From IMG/VR virus record IMGVR_UViG_3300021375_000013, positions 1-64,000 of that record: a DNA stretch of 64,000 bases; one strand, written 5' to 3'. Positions 15,101 through 20,200 of this stretch are shown piece after piece; the stretch's first letter is position 1; every line of letters starts with the position of its first letter. A program made the position numbers and the translations under genes. The notes beneath the pieces were generated by a model. That model was not told the origin of the DNA. It worked only from the letters and a program-made list of their open reading frames with translations, and searched no databases. The DNA comes from a virus.

Positions 15101-16350
15101 GAAGTTTCGTACAAAATGAAACAATTGAATTTATCTCATCTTCTTGGAGTAATGTAAAATATAATGAAGATAAATGTAGAAGAGATACTGGATACATTAT
15201 AGATGCAGCAGTTACTGATTTAGTATATGGTGGTAATGAAAGAAGTATTAATGCAGGATTGTACTATTGGAGATATCCTTCAAGAGCAACAAATGCTGGA
15301 ACACCTTCAGAACAAAATCAATTAGACCCGACTGTTGATGGAATCAGATTCGCAAATGGAACTTCACAAAATGTAGTTCAGAATCTACCATATACAACTC
15401 CATCAGCTGATATTAAAAATGGTGTAAAATTATTAAGAGATAATACAACATTTATACAAAAAGAAACAATAGCTTATCTAAGTTCGTCTTGGAGTGAGTT
15501 TGAATACAATGAAGTTAGTTGTAGTAGAGATTTAGGATACATAATTGATGCTGTTGCTACCGATTTAACATATGGTGGTAATGAAAGAGCAGTTCAAGCG
15601 GGTACTTTCTACTACTATATTCCTTCAATAGCAACTACGGAGCAAAAACCACAAACAACTGATGGTATTGATTTCTCTAAAGGGTTGGCTGAGAAGATAA
15701 TCAAACAACAACAATTAGTATTCCCAGCATTCTTAAATAATAATGGGGCTACTGCTCTTAGAAACGCTAAGAAAGTATTACAAGGTAAAGCAATATCGTA
15801 CACAAACGCTGCTTTCCCTAACTTTATATACAATGAAGAAAAATGTTATAGAGATACTGGTTTCATTGTAGATGCTATCGTAACTGATATCATTTATGGT
15901 GGTAACGAAAGAAGTATCAGAGCAGCTGAATCTTACTACACTGGTGTGTATGGAAGTGCGGCTGTGGTTATAAACGAACAAAAGAAAGAAACGGCAGAAA
16001 CTAATAGATATCTAAGAACACAATTCCAATTTGTTGCTAGACAAGCACCGGTTGAAGAATTTGGTTCTTTGATTATTACAACTGGACATGATTTCTCTTA
16101 CGCAGGTGCTGGTGTAACTTATAAAGCATTACCTCCTAACCAAGGTGGTGATGGTATACCTGATCCTGATAAAGAAATTACTGAAATTGGTGGTGGTAGA
16201 GTATTCTTTACTTCTGGTAACGAACTTGGTGACTTTAGAATCGGTGGAGGTCTTGTTATTAAACAAGCATCTGGTACTTTAGAAGGTAGGACATTCTCTC
16301 GTTCACTATTCTCACTTGTAACACCATTCTCATTAGCACTGCAAGATTAA
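127..16350 (+). CDS. Giant multi-domain virion protein (5,407 aa), beta-helix N-terminus plus repeat arrays
   Basis: Probably a tail- or surface-exposed structural protein. Residues ~100-400 look like a right-handed beta-helix/pectate-lyase-like (DUF1565-type) region, opening with YVSSTSGDDNNDGRTP and containing the NSNTSFGDFG signature seen in marine T4-like phage proteins. The rest alternates two module types. One is a Cys-Arg-Asp module (SSSW, C-x-R-D, YGGNERS, FYYxYPS), 17 copies in four arrays. The other is a four-unit block with PESFxFTCxMD, SYPR and HTFVSAS motifs, present four times. A degenerate cupredoxin-like segment lies at ~1148-1287 and a unique His-rich globular domain at ~3400-3690. 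The last ~95 residues (from ITTGHDFSYAGAG) form a cap also known from cyanophage proteins. There is no signal peptide or membrane segment. The function (adhesin, fibre or whisker) is inferred. Confidence 0.85.
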   Translation: MARLISRKQVEEIQDFIKDTSFAQGVSISGSLLVSQSFNLGSDPDEKSTITGSVELTGSLTIDGALNVVGDQALDLTSSVSLESLDSLKFGGIKPEDFGAMDATLYVSSTSGDDNNDGRTPQFPLRTVKKAAELATAGDDGRFGLPTGSLFTGFRIEVAAGTYLEQNPIELPKNTTVWGAGLRVTKIVAKNENEDLFWVNSGCYLSEMTFAGLRVFPSVDNSRSGFAIAFAPNSFITTSPYVQNCSMISNQENSFLEAYEAIPAGGGGLNVDGNIIHPDSPLASMVLDAYTQIAPNGVGCQVVGRGFIQLVSFFTNFSAYSVKVLQGGQAVLLNSNTSFGDFGMYASGSRFITGSGGNTEAFNIVRDNYTIIIDTIEDGLTSIPEFVPNTNAGVKVTDALQQFSSNKSSDKVAEQAKSEYRLVSNIVSSGISNIPSLLAKSATRGYNTGSVWNVSNGTQTTGSTSATSTELAIIDDRFDKVKRVLELGARATASYTLVDNIEGLVKVGNSNPYTGSDATSQIEVDTINRNFNTVLQIVEYGLNNEDYPLPALTSSNAANIKVTETPQYNTDISSSAEVANKVSSSFATVFRILELGSDYAPTIVQSSSFENPSIDYQNGYDTLIGNLSFIQNETIAYLSSSWSESDYNEETCKRDIGFIVNGAAHDLLYGGNEESVLNGNFYYLYPSEATASQKQETLDAIRYAGGLAENLVGDITYVEPSVNVENGYDLLVNNKSFIQNEVISYVSSSWRGFEYDEVKCKRDVGHVINAVATDLRYGGNERSRIAGEFYYLYPSTATTTQLLPTLDGIEWARDLSKKLVVKDTFVTASAIIQSTYDLIVENRSLIQEETVNFIDTQFPNLVYLRDKCKRDTGYIVDAVATDLYYGGNQKSVRAGLYYNEVPSKVNGDQLNETVDGISYAKSFIDKVVVNEIVESPEVINNTYARVRVGDVLQYVSSSISGSETERVKVSSSFGIVEDIIKQGEESLLSAIAGNTPNFKWTLDEPKLVSNTTLITSSISASSADVQSISSSFEIVTKIIESGSSINTDKTIGSASNGLPISQVGIPKDSYGDNLITTTIGTKLPNDIVAVSNVNSNIKFTNNAQYSSSISASNTIASEISESFRTVIDIVEYGISGSKEISGSANSSSYFEVITLPNDSTAFYINDDQLKYFDGREGWRLGGEDTGSFLGSKKDPTLTLVRNEMYTFSINDLGFEDTTIDEPFLIKTKPTAGTVYDVYESIGLVNNGITFGTITFTPLTDTPDTLYYVNPNNASASGVINIVDSLPLSSEQEFVYVPTRGEFEKVVNTKDNIKITTGSQYTSSLDASVSDRNIVSGGFSTIVGILKSGVDSFTPTAATYNPADGEFVMTVSQHGLDVGDRIYLKPESFVFTCDMDGNRTEHKLPSVGQPAYNKQLTITSITDDTITVNVGKSGPNINFNTTNATYDPATGDFVATVGNHTLSVGEGIVLSPESFAFTCDMDNDQSVKSYPRVGIDPFAVRSIPITSVTDTTLTFNVGASGPNKYFTPSSASYNALTGDMIVTVGQHGLGVGRSVVLEDESFAFTCDQDSDATTHSYPRPGSDPYAGKSIEIKSVGNTQHTPTNAPYDASTGIVTLTIAGHGFSNGDYVKVDDGALTYTCILDGNTVEKSYPRAGYDYPSGRWLEISNVTTDTFDINIGASSYKSTHTFVSATNGGIRRQTGTFTINVGDGGTASNSLHTFVSASANAVKHEPQSVHTYVSSSNGAIKHLPQSTHTFVRTSEDSVSTLPILTKNIEGLVKRSNATQFTSSLSGSENLISKLSSSFETVLDIIEFGTGSTPTTATYDPADGDFVMTIPNHKFRKADSIYLKPESFVFTCKMDDNKTEHKLPSVGQPAYNSKLRIKSVTDNTVTVNVGKSGPNLHFNPTNATYDPATGDFVITTGTHSLSVGEGIILDIESFAFTCDMDDDQSVKSYPRLGIDPYAGRSMIITDVTDTTMTVNVGVSGPNKYFTPSDVNYNALTGEMVLTVGQHGLGVSRSVVLENESIAFTCDQDGDSSVHSYPRSGSDPYAEQSIEIISVGTTSHTPTNAPYNPTTGIVTLTIANHGFSNNDYIKVDDGALTYTCVLDGNTTQKSYPRTGIDYPSGRWLQISNVTTDTFDINIGSSSYTGAHTFVSATTNGIKRQDGTFTINVGDAGSASDSIHTFVSASTNAVKHEPQSLHTFVSASREAVKHLPQSVHTFVRTIDDSVTVIPPKVENIEEAISVTTETQYVTSSISASAADISFISESFEIVTRIIEFGSGSYESSSLYGSEVTASSTVAAYNLLKSNIDFIKEETISYLSSSWSAADYNEASCSRDIAGIVSGAAEDLIHNVYSASIFNGKFYLEYPSQAQGSQLNQTLDGIRYASRVAQKVASNVTFSNPSQDRLDTQTIINNNKEFIKEEGIAFLSASWSDFDYPEETCKRDIVHILDASITDIVYGGNERTINAGVFYWKYPSEATGSQLFPTLDGIEYAGEVAQKVVSGAVFTPPTSDKVNAYNLVLENRDLIQNEVIEYVSSSWNAADYDDVKCKRDTGYIIDAAITDLLYGGNERSIIAGDFYYKYPSQAQGSQLDQTVDGIVHAQRLSDKVMSNTILVNPSVEREGLYQTIEQNRELVQAEVIAYISSSWVGFDYDEAKCSRDVGHILDAVSTDLRYGGNERSVIAGEYYYLYPSEATSVQKTQTIDGIVHAANLVQKLIQNVVLVQPSETKLSIWNTIRDNRSLIQKEVTEYIDYAYPFFTYNREKCRRDVGHILDGVATDFLWGGNQRSIKGGEFYYLFPSEATTVQKDETIDGIMYAKNLVRDIITQQTLLSPSKVSNTDGNIKVTSFEAVTSSIALSGSYQTEVSESYDIVTGIIKTGIESFTPKTATYDPANGDFVMTVPKHNLYSGDSIYLKPESFTFTCEMDGNRTEHKLPSVGQPAYDNRLTIKSTTSDTITVNVGKSGPNVEYNPTTASYDPATGEFVVTVASHSLSVGEGVVMKAESFAFTCDMDNDQSVKSYPRVGIDPYSVRSIPLTAVTDTTMTFNVGASGPNKYFTPVSASYNALSGDMTLTVTESFGLGVGRSVVLENESFAFTCDQDSDATIHSYPRSGSDPYAEQSIVITSVGTTSHSVTDAPYDSATGDVTITIVSHGFSNGDYIKLDDNSLTYTCVLDGNTTTKSYPRPNYDYPSGRWLEISNVTTNTFDINIGSSPYVGSHTFVSATTNGLERQNGTFTINVGNGGSASGSLHTFVSASNRAVKHEPQSVHTFVSASNGALKHLPQSAHTFIRTDRDSVSTLPVLTESIEGLIKINDTTQFTSSLSGSVVESAFVTRSVGFINDIIRLGTDDIPFALAKWYDDTLDTPQQLTTGSYTQIVGPTLDSEYNNGSIISLTGDGSNFFKKEVTVNGVRIVVAGDVGGQTAVPDTFTEKVARMFELFTDPSGSGINETFQRNLIKTLSGDSGTYHAGLPTIQRVARGAGSDYTPNFLDDAGILYWNLTNLFDTHVQNDMVWYLNSTGDISGSGDIDAQEVIEHIFHTLHMHGLPADDIKLYSYLASDWQTGDLYLAMEEAYDAGLWDSSGYGGNSWKTDSDAFEVAAKEYLYLLNFAMFEYTDLWENGSLSPEWDDSMRTQAGILANNPLGYAFHNTYISPTISKPSLATIRSIFQDGDLGDPTIAGESGYVVTPTGTYTTDTEFGIVSSSFGQIINIIENGVDTFTPTTATYDPSNGNFVVTIPNHTLDIGDEIYIRPESFTFTCTMDGNKTEHKLPSVGQPAYDNKLEITSKTDDTITVNVGASGPDVEWTPSNATYDPATGDFVITTGTHTLSVGEGIVLDTGSFAFTCDMDNNQSTKSYPRFGIDPYAGRSMKLTSVTSNTMTVNVGASGPNKYFTPVSASYNALSGDMTLTVSESFGLGIGRSVVLENESIAFTCDMDSNLTTHSYPRSGSDPYAEQSIVITSVGKTQHTPTDAPYNSATGDVIITIANHGFSNGDYIKISDNGLSYTCILDGNKVKKSYPRPGYDYPSGRWLPISNVTTNTFKINIGTSSYVGEHTFVSAEQNSIERQTGIFTINVGDAGSASGSLHTFVSASANAVKHEPQSAHTFVSASKGAVKHSPQAGHTFVRTENNSISVLPAVVNNTENNIKVTNTNQFTSSIIGSITEVNKVKSSIGIIEDILQNGTSVKPNVVKNNSDKNNLIKVTDAVQITSESFGDRLQQRLISSSIAIVTTIVENGTGSLPTVVEYGTPSDSPKTLAAYNLLKDNIEFIQSESIAYLSSSWSTASYNETSCSRDIGAIISGAAEDMLYNANSSSIFNGKFYYDFPSKAQGAQLQQTLDGINYAGRLAESIVRGYTFQTASAVVSGSYELIRNNREFIENETIEFLSSSWDGFTYNEITCKRDITHIIDAVSTDLLYGGNERSVNAGDYYYRFPSAAITGGVPNEDRQKDPTVTAIDYVQNIVTEIVSGAVFQTASNEVEFVYDTIRENRAFLQAETVAFVNAKYPNFDYNEASCSRDTGFIIDAVATDLRYGGNQRALTAGEFYYRFPSEATGNQLDETTDALIYTKDLIEKLVNKETLFIPTGSLNTDNGIKVTSFSPATGSSITDVTILNTISSSFSIVSDAIANGTGSTPTSSNYGAVSTDSDILTTYGLITESVPFIQNEVVAYISSSWVGFDYNEASCSRDVGFIVNGVAEDLRYGIVSASSVNARYYYQFPSEANGTGSQAQQTIDGINYAAQLTEQIVKGVTFDFPSTQISASVELIRNNREFIQSESISYLSSSWEGFDYVEATCMRDVGHILDAVSTDLLYGGNQRSKIAGEYYYKYPSSATSTQLEPTTTGIKYAGDVASKLVQNEIFVTASAERLAGNKVLLDNKEFIQNEVIAYISSSWSTFDYNEDKCKRDTGYILNGVATDFLYGGNERSRVNGEYYYLYPSDATVNFQTNPNGQLNQTIDGINYSARLAEKVLENTTFVTASTEVSASAELLRNNRSFVQNETIEFISSSWSNVKYNEDKCRRDTGYIIDAAVTDLVYGGNERSINAGLYYWRYPSRATNAGTPSEQNQLDPTVDGIRFANGTSQNVVQNLPYTTPSADIKNGVKLLRDNTTFIQKETIAYLSSSWSEFEYNEVSCSRDLGYIIDAVATDLTYGGNERAVQAGTFYYYIPSIATTEQKPQTTDGIDFSKGLAEKIIKQQQLVFPAFLNNNGATALRNAKKVLQGKAISYTNAAFPNFIYNEEKCYRDTGFIVDAIVTDIIYGGNERSIRAAESYYTGVYGSAAVVINEQKKETAETNRYLRTQFQFVARQAPVEEFGSLIITTGHDFSYAGAGVTYKALPPNQGGDGIPDPDKEITEIGGGRVFFTSGNELGDFRIGGGLVIKQASGTLEGRTFSRSLFSLVTPFSLALQD
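1972..2935 (+). repeat. Cys-Arg-Asp module array 1 (3 copies)
   Basis: Three protein-level repeats of ~105 residues. Each runs: FIQNE, SSSW or an equivalent aromatic turn, C-x-R-D-x-G, DAVATDLxYGGN, FYYxYPS, then a helix ending near a TAS/EPS linker. Copy 3 replaces SSSW with a TQFPN-type segment, a variant that recurs in the last copy of the other arrays. Confidence 0.85.
4182..5430 (+). repeat. PESF/SYPR block, copy 1 of 4
   Basis: This encodes ~415 residues. Three units carry PESFxFTC or ESFAFTC with SYPR/HKLPSVGQP. A fourth shorter unit (DDGALTYTC, YPSGRWLEISNV) follows, then a run of HTFVSAS/KHEPQS units. The whole block recurs at 5578, 8780 and 11284. Confidence 0.85.
5578..6827 (+). 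repeat. PESF/SYPR block, copy 2 of 4
   Basis: Same four-unit architecture and almost the same length as the copy at 4182. It is separated from that copy by only ~150 nt, so this pair looks like the most recent tandem duplication. Confidence 0.85.
7027..8630 (+). repeat. Cys-Arg-Asp module array 2 (5 copies)
   Basis: Five modules. The first has the variant SGAAEDL followed by a non-YGGN loop (HNVYSASIFNGKFY). The middle three are canonical (YGGNERS). The last has an aromatic YAYPFFTYN turn and WGGNQRS. The order first-variant, canonical, last-variant is also seen in array 3. Confidence 0.85.
8780..10032 (+). repeat. PESF/SYPR block, copy 3 of 4
   Basis: Same architecture as the other blocks. 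The third unit contains a two-residue insertion (TVTESFGLGVGRS) that it shares with copy 4 but not with copies 1 and 2. Copies 3 and 4 are therefore the closer pair at that point. Confidence 0.85.
11284..12540 (+). repeat. PESF/SYPR block, copy 4 of 4
   Basis: The fourth block follows the unique His-rich domain. It shares the SESFGLGIGRS insertion with copy 3 and ends in the same HTFVSA/KHEPQS run. Confidence 0.85.
12895..13870 (+). repeat. Cys-Arg-Asp module array 3 (3 copies)
   Basis: Three modules in the order variant (YNANSSSIFNGKFYY), canonical (YGGNERSVNAG) and aromatic-turn type (AKYPNFDYN, YGGNQRA). This mirrors the layout of array 2. Confidence 0.85.
14074..15995 (+). repeat. Cys-Arg-Asp module array 4 (6 copies)
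   Basis: Six modules, starting with a variant copy (RYGIVSASSVNARYYYQ) and ending with an aromatic-turn copy (AAFPNFIYN, C-Y-R-D). They directly precede the C-terminal cap. With arrays 1-3 this gives 17 copies in the protein. Confidence 0.85.
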
Positions 16351-16369
16351 GGATAAAAAAATAAACAAA

Positions 16370-16377
16370 TATTTATA
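16370..16377 (+). promoter_or_regulatory. Candidate late promoter element TATTTATA
   Basis: An exact TATTTATA, followed by TAGGATATG, lies 6 nt before the ATG at 16384. The same octamer precedes many other transcription units here. If the start point is a few bases downstream, the transcript would be leaderless or nearly so. Confidence 0.5.
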
Positions 16378-16383
16378 TAGGAT

Positions 16384-17244
16384 ATGGCAGAAGAATTAAT
16401 ACCACTAAATGCATTTAAATCCGTACTTACCACTTTAACAGGTGATAATGATGTAGTTTATTCAGCTCCTAAAGGAGTTTCAACTATTTTATTATCAGCT
16501 CAGATAACAAATACGGGTAATACAAACGAACCCGTTACTATTAGTATGACTAGTAACAGAGAGTTACCAGTACCACAAGTAGATTCAATTAGTAATGCTG
16601 GAAACTTTATAAGCGCATCGGCACTTATAGCAAAAAACCAAACTTTTATTGAAAAAGAATCTGCTGCTTATATTAATTTTCAAAATAACTTACAACAAAT
16701 TCCGTTTAGTTTTACATCTTCCTTTTTTGAAGGGTATGTAAGAACTGCGGTAGATGGGGTTGAAGCAGATTTAATAGCAGGGGGAACATTACAATCTAAA
16801 AAAGCCGCTCTTTCTTTTTACAATAAGAATGGAGAAAGCTTAATTATTAGTGATTATTACACTTCATCATATCAATCAATAGATTACGCCAGTAAATTAG
16901 TAGAACAAATACTTATTAATGAATCTGTAACAGGTTCAACTGATGTAGCTAGATTATATCAAGACACGGTAACGCAATCCATAGATAATACTCTTTTAGC
17001 AGAGACAGGTTCAATATCAGCATCGATTGATTTATTCAATGCTATATCTGAAACCATATCAAATCCAACAAGAGTTGAACAAGCACCAGTTGATTTAATT
17101 ACGAATGTAACTATACCAGCTGGAGATTCATTATCGCCGATTGTAGCAGGTAAATTAGTATTAGAACAACAATTTTCATTAATTGTATCAGGTTCTACAA
17201 ATTTAACTGTAATATTATCGATTCTTGAAAGTGCAAACGAATAA
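16384..17244 (+). CDS. Small virion protein: beta-module interrupted by a diverged Cys-Arg-Asp-type module (286 aa)
   Basis: No firm family name. The N-terminal ~60 residues (VYSAPKGVSTILLSAQITNTG) and C-terminal ~45 residues (IPAGDSLSPIVAGKLVLEQQ, ending LSILESANE) match the two halves of the uninterrupted 110-aa protein at 30234. Between them, about residues 75-190, is a segment like the 17-copy module of the upstream giant (NQTFIEKESAAYI, then VDGVEADLIAGG) but lacking the Cys-Arg-Asp core. It reads as a module inserted into a small beta-domain. It sits between two giant virion genes, 23 nt before the next, and is probably a virion accessory or adaptor. There are no signal or membrane segments. 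Confidence 0.75.
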   Translation: MAEELIPLNAFKSVLTTLTGDNDVVYSAPKGVSTILLSAQITNTGNTNEPVTISMTSNRELPVPQVDSISNAGNFISASALIAKNQTFIEKESAAYINFQNNLQQIPFSFTSSFFEGYVRTAVDGVEADLIAGGTLQSKKAALSFYNKNGESLIISDYYTSSYQSIDYASKLVEQILINESVTGSTDVARLYQDTVTQSIDNTLLAETGSISASIDLFNAISETISNPTRVEQAPVDLITNVTIPAGDSLSPIVAGKLVLEQQFSLIVSGSTNLTVILSILESANE

Positions 17245-17267
17245 TTATATACTAAGACTAATAATAA

Positions 17268-20200
17268 ATGAGCCAATTATTAAGCGGAAAGGTTAAAGTA
17301 GTAAGACCATCCGATGTTTCGGAGGATAGGTACGAATATCTACGATTAAATGAAGCAGAACCAAACTTAGGTGTTCCTGAGAGTGGTTCACTTTCATCTG
17401 GCTCTATTGCGTTAGTTGCTTCCGATGCTGAGGGTAATCGTTTATTTGTTACAACACTTCAATTAGAGCAAGTTACTGGTTCATTTAGTGGTTCATTTGC
17501 TGGAGATGGTTCTCAATTAAATAACCTTCCAGAAGCTGTAAGATTAATAAGTGGTTCTGCATCCGCATCAATCGCTCCAAATATTGGATTCTTAGTAAAC
17601 GTATCATCATCATTTGATGGAGATGTGGATGTTACTGGTGATGTTAGGGTTAGTGGTGATTTAATTGTTGATAATAGAATAGTAGCAAGAGAATTAATTG
17701 TTGAAATTATTTCATCTTCTATTATATTCTCATCTGGCTCAAATAGATTTGGTGAACTATCAACGGATAAGCAAGAATTTACAGGTTCAGTTGAAGTAAC
17801 TGGTTCATTAGATGTATTTGGAGATACTACTATAAGTGGTTCTACATTTGTTAGTGGGAATGTACAACTAACTTCAGGTTCAGCATTTAGTGGTAGTGGT
17901 GAAAACTTATTTAATATCCCAAAATCAGCACTTACTGATGATGCATTACTTTCAAACTTAATAACAACAGGTTCAGTAACCGCATCTGTATCACCTGATG
18001 GTGTATTTAAAGTATTCGGAACAGGTTCAGTAACAACTGAGTTAAGTGGTTCTTTATTTGTAAGTGGAAATGTACAATTAATATCAGGTTCTGCCTTTAG
18101 TGGTAGTGGTGAAAACTTATTTAATATCCCAAAATCGGCATTAACCGATGATGCATTACTTTCAAACTTAATAACAACGGGTTCAGTAACAGCTTCAGTT
18201 TCCCAAGATGGATTTTTTAGAGTATTTGGAACTGGTTCGGTAACAACTGAATTAAGTGGTTCACTTTTAGTTAGTGGGAATGTTAATCTTAATAGTGGTT
18301 CATCATTTAGTGGTAGCGGTGAAAATTTATTTAATATTCCTCGTTCAGCACTTACTGAAGATGCATTAGAAACGAATTTAATTATTAGTGGAGCAGTAAC
18401 TGCTTCCGTATCACCTGATACTGGGTTTGTGGTAAACTCTTTAGATAGTGGTTCAACATTTACTGGTTCAGTATTCCTAAGTAGTGGTTCATTCTTTAGT
18501 GGTAGTGGTGAGAATTTATTTAATATTCCTTTATCAGCATTAGCAGAAGAGGTTGAAGTATCAACTAAAATACAATCTGGTAATGTAACTGCATCTGTTT
18601 CAGATGAAGATGGATTTGTTGTAAAATCTGAAGCTAGTGGTTCTACATTTACTGGTAGTTTAAGATTAAGTACTGGTGGTATCTTTAGTGGTAGCGGTGC
18701 AGAGTTATTTGATATACCTCGTTCAGCACTTACCGAAGATGCACTTATTACTAATAATATTAGAAGTGGTTCAGTAACTGCTTCTGTATCTCCAAACTTT
18801 GGATTTGTTGTAGAATCAGAACAAAGTGGTTCTACCTTTAGTGGTTCATTGTTTATAAGTGGTGGAATTGAAATTAATAGTGGTTCATCGTTCTCTGGTA
18901 GTGGTGAGAATTTATTTAATATACCAAGAACTGCATTAACAGATGATGCACTTATTTCAAACTTAATATCAACTGGTTCAGTAACCGCATCAGTTTCAAC
19001 TGATGGTTTCTTTAGAGTACAATCAACAGGTTCAGTAACAACTGAATTAAGTGGTTCGGTATTTGTTAGTGGAGCAGTTCAATTAAATAGTGGTTCAAAA
19101 TATAGTGGTAGTGGTGAAGATTTATTCGATATACCATTCTCAGCACTTTCAAATGATGCACAAGAAGCAATTGAAGCTTTAGTAACAAGAGAAGCAGTAT
19201 TTATCGCAAGTGGTTCTATAACCGCATCAACAGAAAATAATCAATTTAAAGTAACTTCTGAGGAAAGTGGTTCTTTATTTTTAGGTACAATAGAAATACC
19301 AACATCAAGCGGATTTTTTAGTGGTAGTGGTGAAGGTTTAAGTAACATTCCTCGTTCAGCATTAGTTGAAGATGCATTATTATCGAATTTAATTACAACT
19401 GGTTCAGTAAGTGCATCGGTTTCAACTGCTGGTATATTTAAAGTATTTGGAACAGGTTCAGTAAAATCTGAATTTAGTGGTAGTGTTTCTATATCAGAAT
19501 CATTAGATGTTCCAAAAATCATAGCTGATGAATTCACTGGTTCGTTTAGTGGTTCTTTTGCTGGAGATGGTTCACAACTCAATAATATTCCCCAATCAGC
19601 ACTTTCCGAAGATGCTTCTCAAATATCAAGTGGTTCGGCAACTGCATCAATTTCACCCAACTTAGGATTTGTAGTGAATACTTCATCTTCTATTGAAGGT
19701 GATTTATCAGTTAGCGGTAGAATTACTGCTGAAGAGATTTTTGTAAACTTTATTTCATCATCCATAATTTATTCTTCTGGCTCAAACATATTTGGTGATG
19801 ATTCAAATACTGATACACAAAAGTTATTTGGTGAAACTCAAATATTGGGTAATGTAACGGCAAGTGGATTAATATCATCCAGTGGATTCGTTGGTGATGG
19901 TTCGGAATTGTTTAATATTCCACAATCAGCATTATCAGATAATTCACCATTAATAGCTAGTGGAGCTGTAACTGCATCTACTGAAAATGATATATTTAGA
20001 GTAATATCTGCTGGTAGTGGTTCTATATTTACTGGTTCAGTTGAAATTAGTGGAAGTGTAACACTTACATCTGGTTCATTCTTTAGTGGTAGTGGTGAGA
20101 ATTTATTTAATATCCCACAATCAGCACTTTCGGAAGATTCTCCAAGAATCTCAAGCGGTTCAGTTAGTGCTTCTATTTCTCCAAACTTAGGATTGATTGT

